This document shows, one piece after another, positions 7,748 to 15,575 of a stretch of 42,368 nt of DNA. Location: contig NZ_JRPQ01000062.1 of assembly GCF_000762405.1 (NCBI RefSeq), positions 1-42,368 of the forward strand, read 5' to 3'. The translations under genes and the position numbers were made by a program. This stretch comes from Hoylesella timonensis S9-PR14 (lineage in GTDB: Bacteria > Bacteroidota > Bacteroidia > Bacteroidales > Bacteroidaceae). Within the stretch, counting starts at the first letter, position 1, and the number at the start of each line of letters is the position of its first letter. The notes under the pieces are model-generated. The model was not told where the DNA came from, searched no databases, and was given only the letters and a program-made list of their open reading frames with translations.

Positions 7748-7895
7748 ATACGAAGAGTTCTTTGAAGGTTACGCAACGCGCAGAAGGATAATGCAGTAGA
7801 TAACTAACTAAATCGTAACCTATTACTATCAAGAGCGATTAACCAACGCTCATTTCCAATAAATTACACTCTTTTCGTAACTTCGTTCTACAAAG

Positions 7896-8678
7896 CTACA
7901 AATCTTCTCTCATATTTTGCCTTATTTTAGTAAGATATTTTTTCATACCTTCAGCATCTTTGTCATCAATCACCTGCAAAAGTTCTTTTAATTCCTCTCG
8001 TATCTGCGACACTTGGTCGTGTGTATAGGGGTTGAAAAGTATTTCTTGTAACAAGTAATCATCTTCGTTCAAAACCCCACGAGCTATCTGCATATGTCGC
8101 TTAAAGGTTGTCCCTGGCGCATCTTGATGCTTCATCACGGCAGCAAAGACAAAGGTGCTAACAAACGGAATGCTTAACGAATAAGCCACCGTTTGATCGT
8201 GTTCGTCAAAGGTATATTCGTAGATATTTAATCCTAATCCACGGTATAGCTCCTTAAAGAAGATGCGTCCCATATAGTCACCCTCACTAATAACAATCGC
8301 ATTTTCTTGACTTAACTGGTGTAAATTGGCAAATGTGGGGCCAAACATAGGGTGAGTAGACACGTAAGGATGGGGAGTTGAGTCGTAAAATGCTTTTAAT
8401 CCTGTCTTCACCGAACTAATATCACTCAAGATACATCCTGTTGGCAAATACGGCATCACCTCTTGGAAAGCAGCAATCGTGTACTTCACCGTAACGGCAT
8501 TGATAACTAATTCGGGTTCAAAATCACGAATCTCCGCTAAAGAAGTAAACCGCTGACAGTTGTAAGTGAACCGCATACGCTGGGCATCTTTTTCATATAC
8601 TGCTACTTGGTGGTCGAAACTCAGCAGGTCAATGAAGAAACTTCCCATCTTACCTGCACCCATTACTAATATTCGCAT
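7896..8678 (-). CDS. tyrA: Prephenate dehydrogenase
   Basis: A 260-residue cytoplasmic enzyme that oxidises and decarboxylates prephenate to 4-hydroxyphenylpyruvate, the tyrosine precursor. The N-terminus is a Rossmann nucleotide site (ILVMGAGKMGSFF, acidic residue in VAVYEKD), and the catalytic region includes STHPMFGP with the conserved His. The C-terminal half is helical. No ACT domain is present, so feedback control, if any, is not by a fused ACT domain. It is the last gene of the aromatic operon, 154 nt after the DAHP synthase-chorismate mutase gene; the gap is filled by an inverted repeat. The attenuator at 11338-11482 probably controls it. Confidence 0.9.
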   Translation of the reverse strand: MRILVMGAGKMGSFFIDLLSFDHQVAVYEKDAQRMRFTYNCQRFTSLAEIRDFEPELVINAVTVKYTIAAFQEVMPYLPTGCILSDISSVKTGLKAFYDSTPHPYVSTHPMFGPTFANLHQLSQENAIVISEGDYMGRIFFKELYRGLGLNIYEYTFDEHDQTVAYSLSIPFVSTFVFAAVMKHQDAPGTTFKRHMQIARGVLNEDDYLLQEILFNPYTHDQVSQIREELKELLQVIDDKDAEGMKKYLTKIRQNMREDL

Positions 8679-8700
8679 AGCTTGTTTTAATTCATAATTC

Positions 8701-8843
8701 TTAATTCATAATATAGTTGACAAGTTGACGAGTTTACAAGTTCACCAGTTGATAGTCTTATAAGCAATAAGTCTATTTACTTGTCTCCTCGTCAACTCGT
8801 CAACTCGTCAACTTGTCAACTTGTCAACTATATTATGAATTAA
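8701..8843. repeat. Long inverted repeat built of GTTGACRAGT-like tandem units
   Basis: The 29-nt arm at 8701-8729 is mirrored perfectly at 8815-8843, and both arms run inward into imperfect 10-nt tandem copies of GTTGACAAGT or GTTGACGAGT (about three on the left, five on the right). The right arm enters the DAHP synthase-mutase gene and supplies its stop codon. Related units recur at about 15119-15160. It looks like a dispersed MITE-like or REP-like element. Confidence 0.85.
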
Positions 8844-9897
8844 TGATTTTCAGTTGTTGCCTCACGCTCTCTTGGTGTATCTCTTCAAAGATATTTGCCA
8901 CACTCTCTGCCGACAGTCCATATTGTACACCTTGCTTTCCACGCTTTTCTAAGATTTCACTGTATCTATTTGATTGCAAAACAGTTAAATTATGTTCCTT
9001 CTTATACTGCCCTATTTCACGACAAATGCGAAGTCGTTTACTCAGCAAATTCATCAGTTGGTCGTCTAACTGGTCTATTTCTGCGCGCAAATTTTGCAAA
9101 TCATCAGTTGTTGTATATTCATCTCGCACCACCAGCTTAGACAAGATGGCATCTAACTCCTCTGGAAGAACCTGCTGCTTTGCATCACTCCAAGCAGAAT
9201 GAGGGTTGCAATGCGACTCAACAATCAGTCCTTCGAATCCCAAATCCATAGCTTGTTGGCAAAGTGGAGCTATCAGTTCACGCTTTCCACCCATATGACT
9301 GGGGTCGCAAATGATAGGAAGCTGCGGGATACGACGATGCAACTCAATGGGAATTTGCCACATAGGGAGATTGCGATACATAGATTTTTCATAACTTGAA
9401 AAACCACGATGTATGGCTGCTATTCGCTGAACGCCTGCCCTATTGAGACGTTCCATGGCTCCCATCCATAACTCCAAATCTGGATTTACAGGGTTTTTAA
9501 CAAACACAGGGATATCTACTCCTTGCAGTGCATCAGCCAAAGCCTGCATAGCAAAGGGGTTAGTTGTCGTGCGAGCCCCTACCCACAGAAAATCTAATTC
9601 ATATTTCAAGCATAATTCTACATGCTGTGGCGTAGCCACCTCGGTAGACACCAGCATGCCTGTCTCCTGCCTTACACGCCTCAACCATGACAAGGCTTCC
9701 TCTCCTTTTCCTTCGAAACAACCGGGTTTGGTGCGGGGTTTCCACACACCAGCCCTAAAATTATGGCATCCTTTCCTTTTCAATTGCCATGCTGTCTCCA
9801 TGACCTGTTGCTCCGTTTCGGCACTACAAGGTCCCGCAATGACAAAAGGACGCTTTACATCGCTTTGTAAATTGAGTGGTAATAAGTCTAATTCCAT
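8833..9897 (-). CDS. Bifunctional DAHP synthase / chorismate mutase
   Basis: 354 residues joining the first step of the shikimate pathway (phosphoenolpyruvate plus erythrose 4-phosphate to DAHP) to the branch step chorismate to prephenate. The N-terminal barrel (about 1-260) has FVIAGPCSAET, FRAGVWKPRTKPG, DFLWVGARTTTNP, VFVKNPV and IICDPSHMGGKRE, all DAHP synthase motifs. The C-terminal 90 residues are an AroQ-type helical mutase (LRAEIDQLDDQLMNLLSKRLRICREIGQYK). Joining lets chorismate mutase also act as regulatory sensor in related enzymes. A weak TACCTTTG at 9935-9942 might give extra internal transcription. The last codons come from the inverted repeat. Confidence 0.93.
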   Translation of the reverse strand: MELDLLPLNLQSDVKRPFVIAGPCSAETEQQVMETAWQLKRKGCHNFRAGVWKPRTKPGCFEGKGEEALSWLRRVRQETGMLVSTEVATPQHVELCLKYELDFLWVGARTTTNPFAMQALADALQGVDIPVFVKNPVNPDLELWMGAMERLNRAGVQRIAAIHRGFSSYEKSMYRNLPMWQIPIELHRRIPQLPIICDPSHMGGKRELIAPLCQQAMDLGFEGLIVESHCNPHSAWSDAKQQVLPEELDAILSKLVVRDEYTTTDDLQNLRAEIDQLDDQLMNLLSKRLRICREIGQYKKEHNLTVLQSNRYSEILEKRGKQGVQYGLSAESVANIFEEIHQESVRQQLKIINS

Positions 9898-10029
9898 TTC
9901 ATTTTTCTATTTTCTATCACCTTTGACACAATGGCAAAGGTAAATATTTTATCCATATAAATATTTCTAATTGCTCGTTTTGTTCAAATTCTCCTATTGA
10001 TTTTGAAGACTTTGTTACATCATAAACGT

Positions 10030-11199
10030 TTACCATGCCATTGCCTGAAGTCGCATCAAAGCTTCGTTCATCTTTGTTTCTTTGGCACAAAGTGATATTC
10101 GGATATAACGTTTTCCGTTGCTACCAAATATAAATCCTGGGGTGATAAAAACGTTCGACTTATGCAATACACGTTCGGTGAGTTGCTCGGCATCCTCATA
10201 TTTGGCAGGAATACGCCCCCATAAAAACATCCCTACCTGTGCATGATCGTATCTACAGCCCAAGACTTGCATTATCTTCTCGGCTATCTTGCGACGCTCT
10301 TTGTACACCTTCACATTATTTATATAATGCCACATTTCGTCATTGGTGTTGTATGCCTCAGCTGCAGCCAACTGAATACCGCGAAAGGTGCCACTGTCTA
10401 TGTTGCTTTTTATCTTGAGAATCCACGAAATATATGTTGCATTCGATGCGCACAAGCCCACTCTCCACCCTGGCATATTAAAGCTTTTCGACATAGAGTT
10501 GAACTCTATGCAGCAATTTTTGGCTCCCTCTACTTGCATGATTGACAATGGACGGTCGTTGAGTATGAACGAATAAGGATTGTCATTGACAATCACAATA
10601 TTGTGTTTTTGCGCAAATGTCACTAATTTCTCATACGTCTCCAATTGCGCATTGCCGCCCGTAGGCATGTGAGGATAATTGGTCCACATCAGTCGAACCT
10701 TTGTCAAATCCATTTGTTCTAACTCATCAAAGTCGGGCTGCCATGCGTTCTCCTCTCGCAAGTCATAATTGAGTACCTGTACTCCCAACAATTTACTCAG
10801 CGAAGTATAAGTAGGATATCCTGGATTGGGAACCAATACGGCATCACCCGGATTACAAAAAGCCAGCGTGACGTGCAAGATACCTTCCTTACTACCAATA
10901 AGCGGCTGTATTTCGGTTTGTGGGTTGAGCCTCACCCCATACCACTTTTCGTAAAATCGTGCCATGGCTTGGCGCAATTCTGGCGTACCACAGGTGGGTT
11001 GATAGCCATGTGTAGAAACGTCGTTGGCTACTTCGCAGAGCTTTTGAACCGTTTGATGAGATGGCGGCATATCAGGACTACCTATGGCAAGTGAGATAAT
11101 ATCGTTTCCCGAGGCTTGTAGCTGTGCCACTTCTTTCAGTTTCTTACTGAAATAATATTCTTGTATTTGGTTCACACGCTGTGCAGGTTGAATGTTCAT
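10030..11199 (-). CDS. PLP-dependent class I aminotransferase of the aromatic operon
   Basis: 389 residues, fold type I. Signs are VPNPGYPTY, TNYPHMPTGG, VIVNDNPYSF and the Schiff-base lysine K238 in NSMSKSFNMPGWRVG. The C-terminal Arg that binds the substrate carboxylate lies in KRYIRISL. In this context it most likely transfers amino groups to phenylpyruvate and 4-hydroxyphenylpyruvate, or to prephenate, as the aromatic aminotransferase of the operon; an aspartate or LL-diaminopimelate role cannot be excluded by sequence alone. It is the first structural gene after the attenuator; the leader runs about 300 nt from the promoter to its ATG. No prephenate dehydratase gene stands in front of it. 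Confidence 0.88.
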   Translation of the reverse strand: MNIQPAQRVNQIQEYYFSKKLKEVAQLQASGNDIISLAIGSPDMPPSHQTVQKLCEVANDVSTHGYQPTCGTPELRQAMARFYEKWYGVRLNPQTEIQPLIGSKEGILHVTLAFCNPGDAVLVPNPGYPTYTSLSKLLGVQVLNYDLREENAWQPDFDELEQMDLTKVRLMWTNYPHMPTGGNAQLETYEKLVTFAQKHNIVIVNDNPYSFILNDRPLSIMQVEGAKNCCIEFNSMSKSFNMPGWRVGLCASNATYISWILKIKSNIDSGTFRGIQLAAAEAYNTNDEMWHYINNVKVYKERRKIAEKIMQVLGCRYDHAQVGMFLWGRIPAKYEDAEQLTERVLHKSNVFITPGFIFGSNGKRYIRISLCAKETKMNEALMRLQAMAW

Positions 11200-11337
11200 T
11201 TTGTTGTTGATTTTATAGTTAGACCACGAACTTATCGTTCAAACTTCATCATCTTTGCCCTTTCAACCTCATGGTGACAGGAAGAATTGTGTTGTTTTCT
11301 CTTCATCTCCTTATCTGTTCTATGAGGCATTACAAGC

Positions 11338-11375
11338 GAAAGCCCCGCTTTCACATATCGTGAAGCGGGGCTTTC
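11338..11375 (-). terminator. Attenuator terminator of the aromatic operon
   Basis: Read on the minus strand, GAAAGCCCCGCTTCAC (11375-11360) pairs with GTGAAAGCGGGGCTTTC (11354-11338), one unpaired base, 5-nt loop. The final TTTCGCTTGT is only moderately U-rich. The 5' arm can instead pair with CCGCTTCACAA-complement sequence at 11426-11416 inside the leader peptide gene, which would break the terminator. On the opposite strand a T-rich stretch (11382-11391) also follows the hairpin. Confidence 0.75.
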
Positions 11376-11398
11376 ATGGGATTATTTTTTTGAATTGA

Positions 11399-11482
11399 CT
11401 ATGGCACACAAACTTCCGCTTCACAAGTATTTGTAAAGTAAAGATAGAAGTAATAGAAAGATGCGTACACGTAGTTCAACAT
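11399..11482 (-). CDS. Tyr/Phe-rich leader peptide of the aromatic operon
   Basis: A 27-residue reading frame from the ATG at 11482, about 19 nt after the predicted transcription start. Residues 3-16 read NYVYASFYYFYLYF: six Tyr and three Phe among residues 4-16. The tail is TNTCEAEVCVP. It precedes, on the same strand, genes that make Tyr and Phe, so it is a typical attenuation peptide: scarce charged tRNA-Tyr or tRNA-Phe would stall the ribosome. The codons for Leu-Tyr-Phe-Thr near the stall end form segment 1 (11438-11431), and GAA GCG lies in segment 2 (11426-11416). A longer in-frame open frame upstream was rejected because it would begin before the promoter. Confidence 0.8.
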   Translation of the reverse strand: MLNYVYASFYYFYLYFTNTCEAEVCVP

Positions 11483-11507
11483 ATTTTGTTCTCTTTTTAA
11501 TTGCTTG

Positions 11508-11539
11508 CAAATGTATAATATTATTTTGTAACTCACAAA
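11508..11539 (-). promoter_or_regulatory. Promoter of the aromatic operon
   Basis: Minus-strand TTTG (11539-11536), 20-nt spacer, TACATTTG (11515-11508). Both match the Bacteroides -33/-7 consensus. Transcription should start near 11501, just before the leader peptide. Confidence 0.8.
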
Positions 11540-11702
11540 CATTTTGCTCGAAAAATAAGAAAACAACAGACAAAAAGATGCTTTTAGTGCATTCGCACTA
11601 TCAAATATCAAAACTTCGTAACCTTAGTTGGCGTCTTCTTGACAATATTCTTCTGTGCTTTTTGATTGACTTCCGAGTAGTGAGCGAAAGATATTGATAC
11701 CT

Positions 11703-12299
11703 TTATAACTTTAATAGTTGCTGATAGACGGATGTTGTTAGGACATCTGTACGTTCCCATTTTGGCCATTCAGCAACCGAGCGTACAAAGTCGTGTCCCA
11801 CCTTTTTAGATTGACCATAAGTAAACTTGGCATTGATATATCCTTCATCGCCATCACGAGCAATAACGAAACAGTGCAAAGTCTTTCGATAGCCCACTAT
11901 TTCATCGTCCTTCTCTATCTTTTCTAAAGTCCAATCTTTCTGTGGAATAGCAACGGACAGGATGTTTGCCTTGGGATATTTTTGTCGAAACAGTTTGGTA
12001 CACTGCGTGCGAAACTCCAATGCCGAATCGCCTTTATACATATCGGTGCTGTACAAGGGCATATAGTAAGAACCATTTACCCGCAGCAAATCTGCCTTAC
12101 TGTACAGACGATCATCGAACCCGATAGCATCGCCGAGTTCATGACCTGCTTGTTCCAACTCTTTTTTGGTTTGTTTCACGAACTTGGAGACCTTTTCTTC
12201 AAAGGTCTTTTTCTTTTTATTTGGTTGCTGTGCAGACATATTCAAAGTGGCTCCTAACAACAAGAAAGCCAAAAAAATGGTTGTTTTTTTCATTGTCAT
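11703..12299 (-). CDS. Exported hypothetical protein
   Basis: About 198 residues starting MTMKKTTIFLAFLLLG, with a signal peptide ending near MSAQQ. The mature part opens with a Lys/Glu-rich helix (KKKKTFEEKVSKFVKQTKKELEQAGHELGDAIG) and continues as an alpha/beta domain (SVAIPQKDWTLEKIEKDDEIVGYRKTLHCF). No family recognised. The start was chosen because the promoter at 12319-12349 lies just upstream; 12293 is an alternative ATG two codons on. It is monocistronic and divergent from the gene at 12426. Probably periplasmic. Confidence 0.75.
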   Translation of the reverse strand: MTMKKTTIFLAFLLLGATLNMSAQQPNKKKKTFEEKVSKFVKQTKKELEQAGHELGDAIGFDDRLYSKADLLRVNGSYYMPLYSTDMYKGDSALEFRTQCTKLFRQKYPKANILSVAIPQKDWTLEKIEKDDEIVGYRKTLHCFVIARDGDEGYINAKFTYGQSKKVGHDFVRSVAEWPKWERTDVLTTSVYQQLLKL

Positions 12300-12318
12300 C
12301 TCTTCTTTTTTATGCTGA

Positions 12319-12349
12319 CAAAAATAGTACAAAACAGCAAAGAAGCAAA
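12319..12349 (-). promoter_or_regulatory. Promoter of the exported protein gene
   Basis: Minus-strand TTTG (12349-12346), 19-nt spacer, TATTTTTG (12326-12319). Good fit to the Bacteroides consensus; supports the start at 12299. Confidence 0.75.
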
Positions 12350-12388
12350 AAAATAATTGATAATTAAAATAAAATTACCCTTAAAAGT

Positions 12389-12419
12389 TTTGTTGTATAG
12401 GCACAATCATCTATCTTTG
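12389..12419 (+). promoter_or_regulatory. Promoter abutting a start codon (possible leaderless mRNA)
   Basis: TTTG (12389-12392), 19-nt spacer, TATCTTTG (12412-12419). Only 6 nt separate the -7 element from the ATG at 12426, so the message would have almost no 5' untranslated region. Confidence 0.7.
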
Positions 12420-12425
12420 CTCACC

Positions 12426-13157
12426 ATGAAGAAGTGGTATATTCTCCCCTTGATAGTGCTATTTTGCATGCCTATAGGTGCGCAAGAAAACAAGAAGCAG
12501 TTACTGTCGAAAACCGAAAAGACCGACACTGTAACCTTTGTCCAACCACATACTGCTGGCGCATCAGCCCAACCGCTGATGAATGGCTATCTGCCAGCAT
12601 TGCCAGCCACAGACAGCGACTCACTTCATTTGCCAACACTCAACCTACAAGGGCAGGTGATGGCCAGCTATTGGTATCCCTATTACGGTACTGGCTGGTA
12701 TGGTTGGGACTTGCATCAAGGGCTAAACGTGAATTTAGGGGTTTCTGTTTTCGGGTTTATTGGTAAGAATACACCGAGCGGAGCAGGCTTTACACAAAAT
12801 GTATCGGCAATGTATGCCATGCCGTTGAACAAGAATTTATCACTGGCAGTGGGTGGCTATCTCAATCGTCTCAGGTGGAGTCACCAATCATATCATGATG
12901 CAGGACTCTCTGCCGTGTTGGGTTATCGCTTCAACGAACGGTGGGAAGCCTATCTCTATGGTCAAAAGTCACTGTATCAAAACATGCCCATATTCCGCCC
13001 TCTCTACGACATGACGTCAATGGGCGACCGCTTGGGAGCGGCTGTGAAATATCATTTCAATCCTTCGTTCAGCATACAATTGTCGGTAGAACGTGGATGG
13101 ATGCCCAACAATCGTCATACATACTTTGACCAATATAATTATCCTGTGCCAAAATAA
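12426..13157 (+). CDS. Exported beta-rich outer-membrane-like protein
   Basis: 243 residues starting MKKWYILPLIVLFCMPIGAQ, a signal peptide. The mature protein has repeated short beta strands rich in Tyr, Trp and Gly (GLNVNLGVSVFGFIG, LSLAVGGYLNRLRW, AVLGYRFNERWEAYLYGQKS), typical of a small outer-membrane barrel or adhesin-like surface protein. The start at 12426 is set by the signal peptide and by the promoter just in front. No named family recognised. It lies convergent to copA, with 23 nt between the two stops. Confidence 0.75.
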   Translation: MKKWYILPLIVLFCMPIGAQENKKQLLSKTEKTDTVTFVQPHTAGASAQPLMNGYLPALPATDSDSLHLPTLNLQGQVMASYWYPYYGTGWYGWDLHQGLNVNLGVSVFGFIGKNTPSGAGFTQNVSAMYAMPLNKNLSLAVGGYLNRLRWSHQSYHDAGLSAVLGYRFNERWEAYLYGQKSLYQNMPIFRPLYDMTSMGDRLGAAVKYHFNPSFSIQLSVERGWMPNNRHTYFDQYNYPVPK

Positions 13158-13180
13158 TTCGCAAAAGCTTAAAAATACTT

Positions 13181-15106
13181 CTACTTCTTGTACTTTAATC
13201 GTAAGCTATTCAGCACCACACTTACACTTGAAAATGCCATTAAAACACTTGCCCACATGGGGGTAATCTGAAAGTTAATGCCAAAGATGTACAACACTCC
13301 TGCCGCTAACGGAATGCAACTCAGGTTATAAACAAACGCCCAAAACAAGTTCTGCCATATCATCTGTACCGTTTGTTTGCTCAAACGTATGGCTTGCGGT
13401 ATGCGCCTAAGATCATCACTCATCAAGGTCACTTGTGCTACATCCATTGCCACATCGGTTCCTTTACCCATTGCGATACTCACATCTGCCAATGCCAAAG
13501 CTTGCGTGTCATTGATGCCATCGCCCACCATGGCTACCTTTTTGCCCTCATTCTGCAACTGGCGCACCAAATTCTCTTTATCTTGGGGTAGCACTTTACT
13601 ATAAAAATGCGATATACCTGCACGCTCTGCCCAATATTTTACAGTATCGTGACGGTCGCCACTCATCATATATACTGCTATATTCTCTTGCTTTTGCAAT
13701 ATTTCCATGGCTTCACGAGCATGCGGTTTCAAGGTCTCTCGTGCCTCGAAAGATAAATCATCTGCCTCTGTAAAGTCTATTTGCTGGTTGGGAATAGTGA
13801 GTGTACCTGTCTTATCCACAACCATGGCATCTACCCTTCGCAAGGCTTCTAAGGCTGTAGCATCCTTGATGAGCACATTCATTTGTGCTGCCTTGCCCAT
13901 TCCCACCATCAGTGCGGTAGGTGTTGCCAAGCCCATAGCACAGGGACAAGCAATGACTAATACCGAAATGGCAGACAGTATAGCATGCGGCAACAATGCG
14001 TTGCCACCTACAACCCACCACAAAACAAACGTAAGCAAAGCCAACAACAGCACTACAGGAACAAACACCAGTGCCACCTTGTCTACAATACGCTGCACGG
14101 GGGCTTTGCTTGCCTGAGCCTGTTGCACCATTTGTATGATTTGTGCCAATGCTGTATGCTCACCCACCTGACGAGCTTTGAACTGAAACTTGCCTTGCGA
14201 GACCACTGTTCCTGCCAAGACGTCTCCGCCTTCACACTTCAATACTGGCGTTGGTTCGCCTGTTATCATACTTTCATCCACATATACACCAGTGCTGTGC
14301 ATGAAACTTGTTGCCGATGTTACAATGCCATCTACTGGTATCTTCTCTCCTGCACGCACTTCTACCGTATCACCTATTTTAATGGTGGCAAGTGGAACCT
14401 CTTGTATGCTGTCTCCCTGAACCAAATGTGCCGTCTTTGGAGAGAGTCCCATCAGCTGCCGTATACTGCTTGCAGCACTGTTTCGAGCCTTTTCCTCCAA
14501 CAATCTTCCTGTCAAAACAAAGGTGATAATCATCACCGAAGCATCAAAATAGGTGTGGCATTCGATGCCTCGACTGCCCCAAACCTGCTCGCCGACAAAA
14601 GTATTGAACACACTAAACAAGAATGCAATGCCCGTAGAAAGTGCCACCAACGTATCCATATTGGCAGAACGATGTACCAACTGTCGCCATGCGTTGATGA
14701 AAAAGGCTCGTCCACAACATAAGAAATTGGCAAGAGCCAAGAGCAACGCCACTTGATTAACGATATTTTTCGCCCCTAAATCAATCCACCTCATCGATAC
14801 AGCCATGCACAACACGGCAAAAACCCAAGAGAGAATGACCTTTCGCCTCAACAGACTGTATTCATTCTGCTCTATTGCTTCCACAGATTGTTCTTCGTCT
14901 ATCACGAGATCATAACCTATGTTATTGATGGCACGTTTCATCTCTTCGGGCGAAATCACATGCTCATCATAGTCTACCAAGGCACTTCTACCGGGCAAAC
15001 TCACTGCTGCCGAGTGTACACCTTGCAAGGAATTGAGCGTTCGCTCCACATGCGCAGAACAAGCTGCACATGCCATTCCCACTACTGGAATTGTTTTCTT
15101 CACCAT
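13181..15106 (-). CDS. copA: Copper-type P1B ATPase with a much reduced nucleotide-binding domain
   Basis: 641 residues. One N-terminal metal-binding domain (GMACAACS, C13-x2-C16), membrane helices, TGE at 282-284 (actuator), CPC at 387-389 (ion site), DKTGT with phosphorylated D431, GDGIND at 528-533. It should pump Cu(I) out of the cytoplasm. The striking feature is that only about 50 residues separate DKTGT from MSGD (481-484), where about 120 are usual; the SEHPL motif and most of the N domain are missing although the frame is intact. The C-terminal NLFWAFVYN and FQITPMWAS regions are conserved. It follows copZ by 73 nt. Copper is inferred from CPC and the chaperone neighbour. Confidence 0.88.
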   Translation of the reverse strand: MVKKTIPVVGMACAACSAHVERTLNSLQGVHSAAVSLPGRSALVDYDEHVISPEEMKRAINNIGYDLVIDEEQSVEAIEQNEYSLLRRKVILSWVFAVLCMAVSMRWIDLGAKNIVNQVALLLALANFLCCGRAFFINAWRQLVHRSANMDTLVALSTGIAFLFSVFNTFVGEQVWGSRGIECHTYFDASVMIITFVLTGRLLEEKARNSAASSIRQLMGLSPKTAHLVQGDSIQEVPLATIKIGDTVEVRAGEKIPVDGIVTSATSFMHSTGVYVDESMITGEPTPVLKCEGGDVLAGTVVSQGKFQFKARQVGEHTALAQIIQMVQQAQASKAPVQRIVDKVALVFVPVVLLLALLTFVLWWVVGGNALLPHAILSAISVLVIACPCAMGLATPTALMVGMGKAAQMNVLIKDATALEALRRVDAMVVDKTGTLTIPNQQIDFTEADDLSFEARETLKPHAREAMEILQKQENIAVYMMSGDRHDTVKYWAERAGISHFYSKVLPQDKENLVRQLQNEGKKVAMVGDGINDTQALALADVSIAMGKGTDVAMDVAQVTLMSDDLRRIPQAIRLSKQTVQMIWQNLFWAFVYNLSCIPLAAGVLYIFGINFQITPMWASVLMAFSSVSVVLNSLRLKYKK

Positions 15107-15179
15107 GTTGTGTTAAATAGTTGACGAGTTACTGAATTAAAGAGTTGACAAGTTGGCAAGCTAAATGTGTAAAGAGTTA

Positions 15180-15389
15180 TTACACTTGGAAGTCGTAGCC
15201 TGCCTCATCTACTGCCTTCTTCATCTCCTTTGGACTTATTAACTCCTCATCATAAGCCACCTCGGCAGTGTGATGCGCCAAATCAACCTTTGCTGACTCA
15301 ACTCCTATTAAACACGACAAACGCTTTTCTACCATAGACTTGCAATGCTCGCAAGCCATTCCGTTGATTGTAAATGTTTTCTTTTCCAT
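15180..15389 (-). CDS. copZ: Small copper chaperone (heavy-metal-associated domain)
   Basis: A 69-residue single HMA domain: FTINGMACEHCKSMVEKRL carries the metal-binding Cys pair (MACEHC), followed by the KVDLAHHTAEVAYDEELISPKEMKKAVDEAGYDF pattern of alternating strand and helix. It resembles the N-terminal domain of the CopA encoded next to it, to which it likely delivers Cu(I). The two genes are probably co-transcribed; three 22-nt palindromic repeats lie 70-135 nt upstream of its start. Confidence 0.88.
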   Translation of the reverse strand: MEKKTFTINGMACEHCKSMVEKRLSCLIGVESAKVDLAHHTAEVAYDEELISPKEMKKAVDEAGYDFQV

Positions 15390-15457
15390 TATTCTCTATT
15401 GTATTATCAATAAATATCATTAACGCCCAAACCCACAAAATAGGTGGTATTGTGGTG

Positions 15458-15523
15458 CAAAACAGACTGTATTGTACTCCAAAATAGACTGTTTTACAAT
15501 GAAAAACAGACTGTTTTGCTCAC
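15458..15523. repeat. Three 22-nt tandem repeats with a palindromic core
   Basis: Units at 15458-15479, 15480-15501 and 15502-15523 keep an exact 22-nt period with the agactgt core at 15464, 15486 and 15508. Each unit contains a near-palindrome AAAACAGACTGTTTT. They lie between copZ and the MATE gene, upstream of copZ on its strand, so they could be operators; they may also be a dispersed repeat. No spacers, so not CRISPR. Confidence 0.8.
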
Positions 15524-15575
15524 ACGGGGACTTATTCTTTTACCACAAACATCATGCCATACCCATGCAATGTTG

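Noticed and set aside
8701..8843. CRISPR or tandem satellite
   Set aside because: The 10-nt units have no spacers and form one inverted repeat.
11399..11611. Longer 70-residue version of the leader peptide frame
   Set aside because: Its extra N-terminus lies upstream of the consensus promoter, so it would not be in the transcript.
13985..14722. 245-residue + frame within copA
   Set aside because: Antisense shadow of a strongly supported ATPase gene; His/Cys-rich random-looking sequence.
15458..15523. CRISPR array
   Set aside because: The 22-nt units are contiguous, with no spacers and no cas genes.
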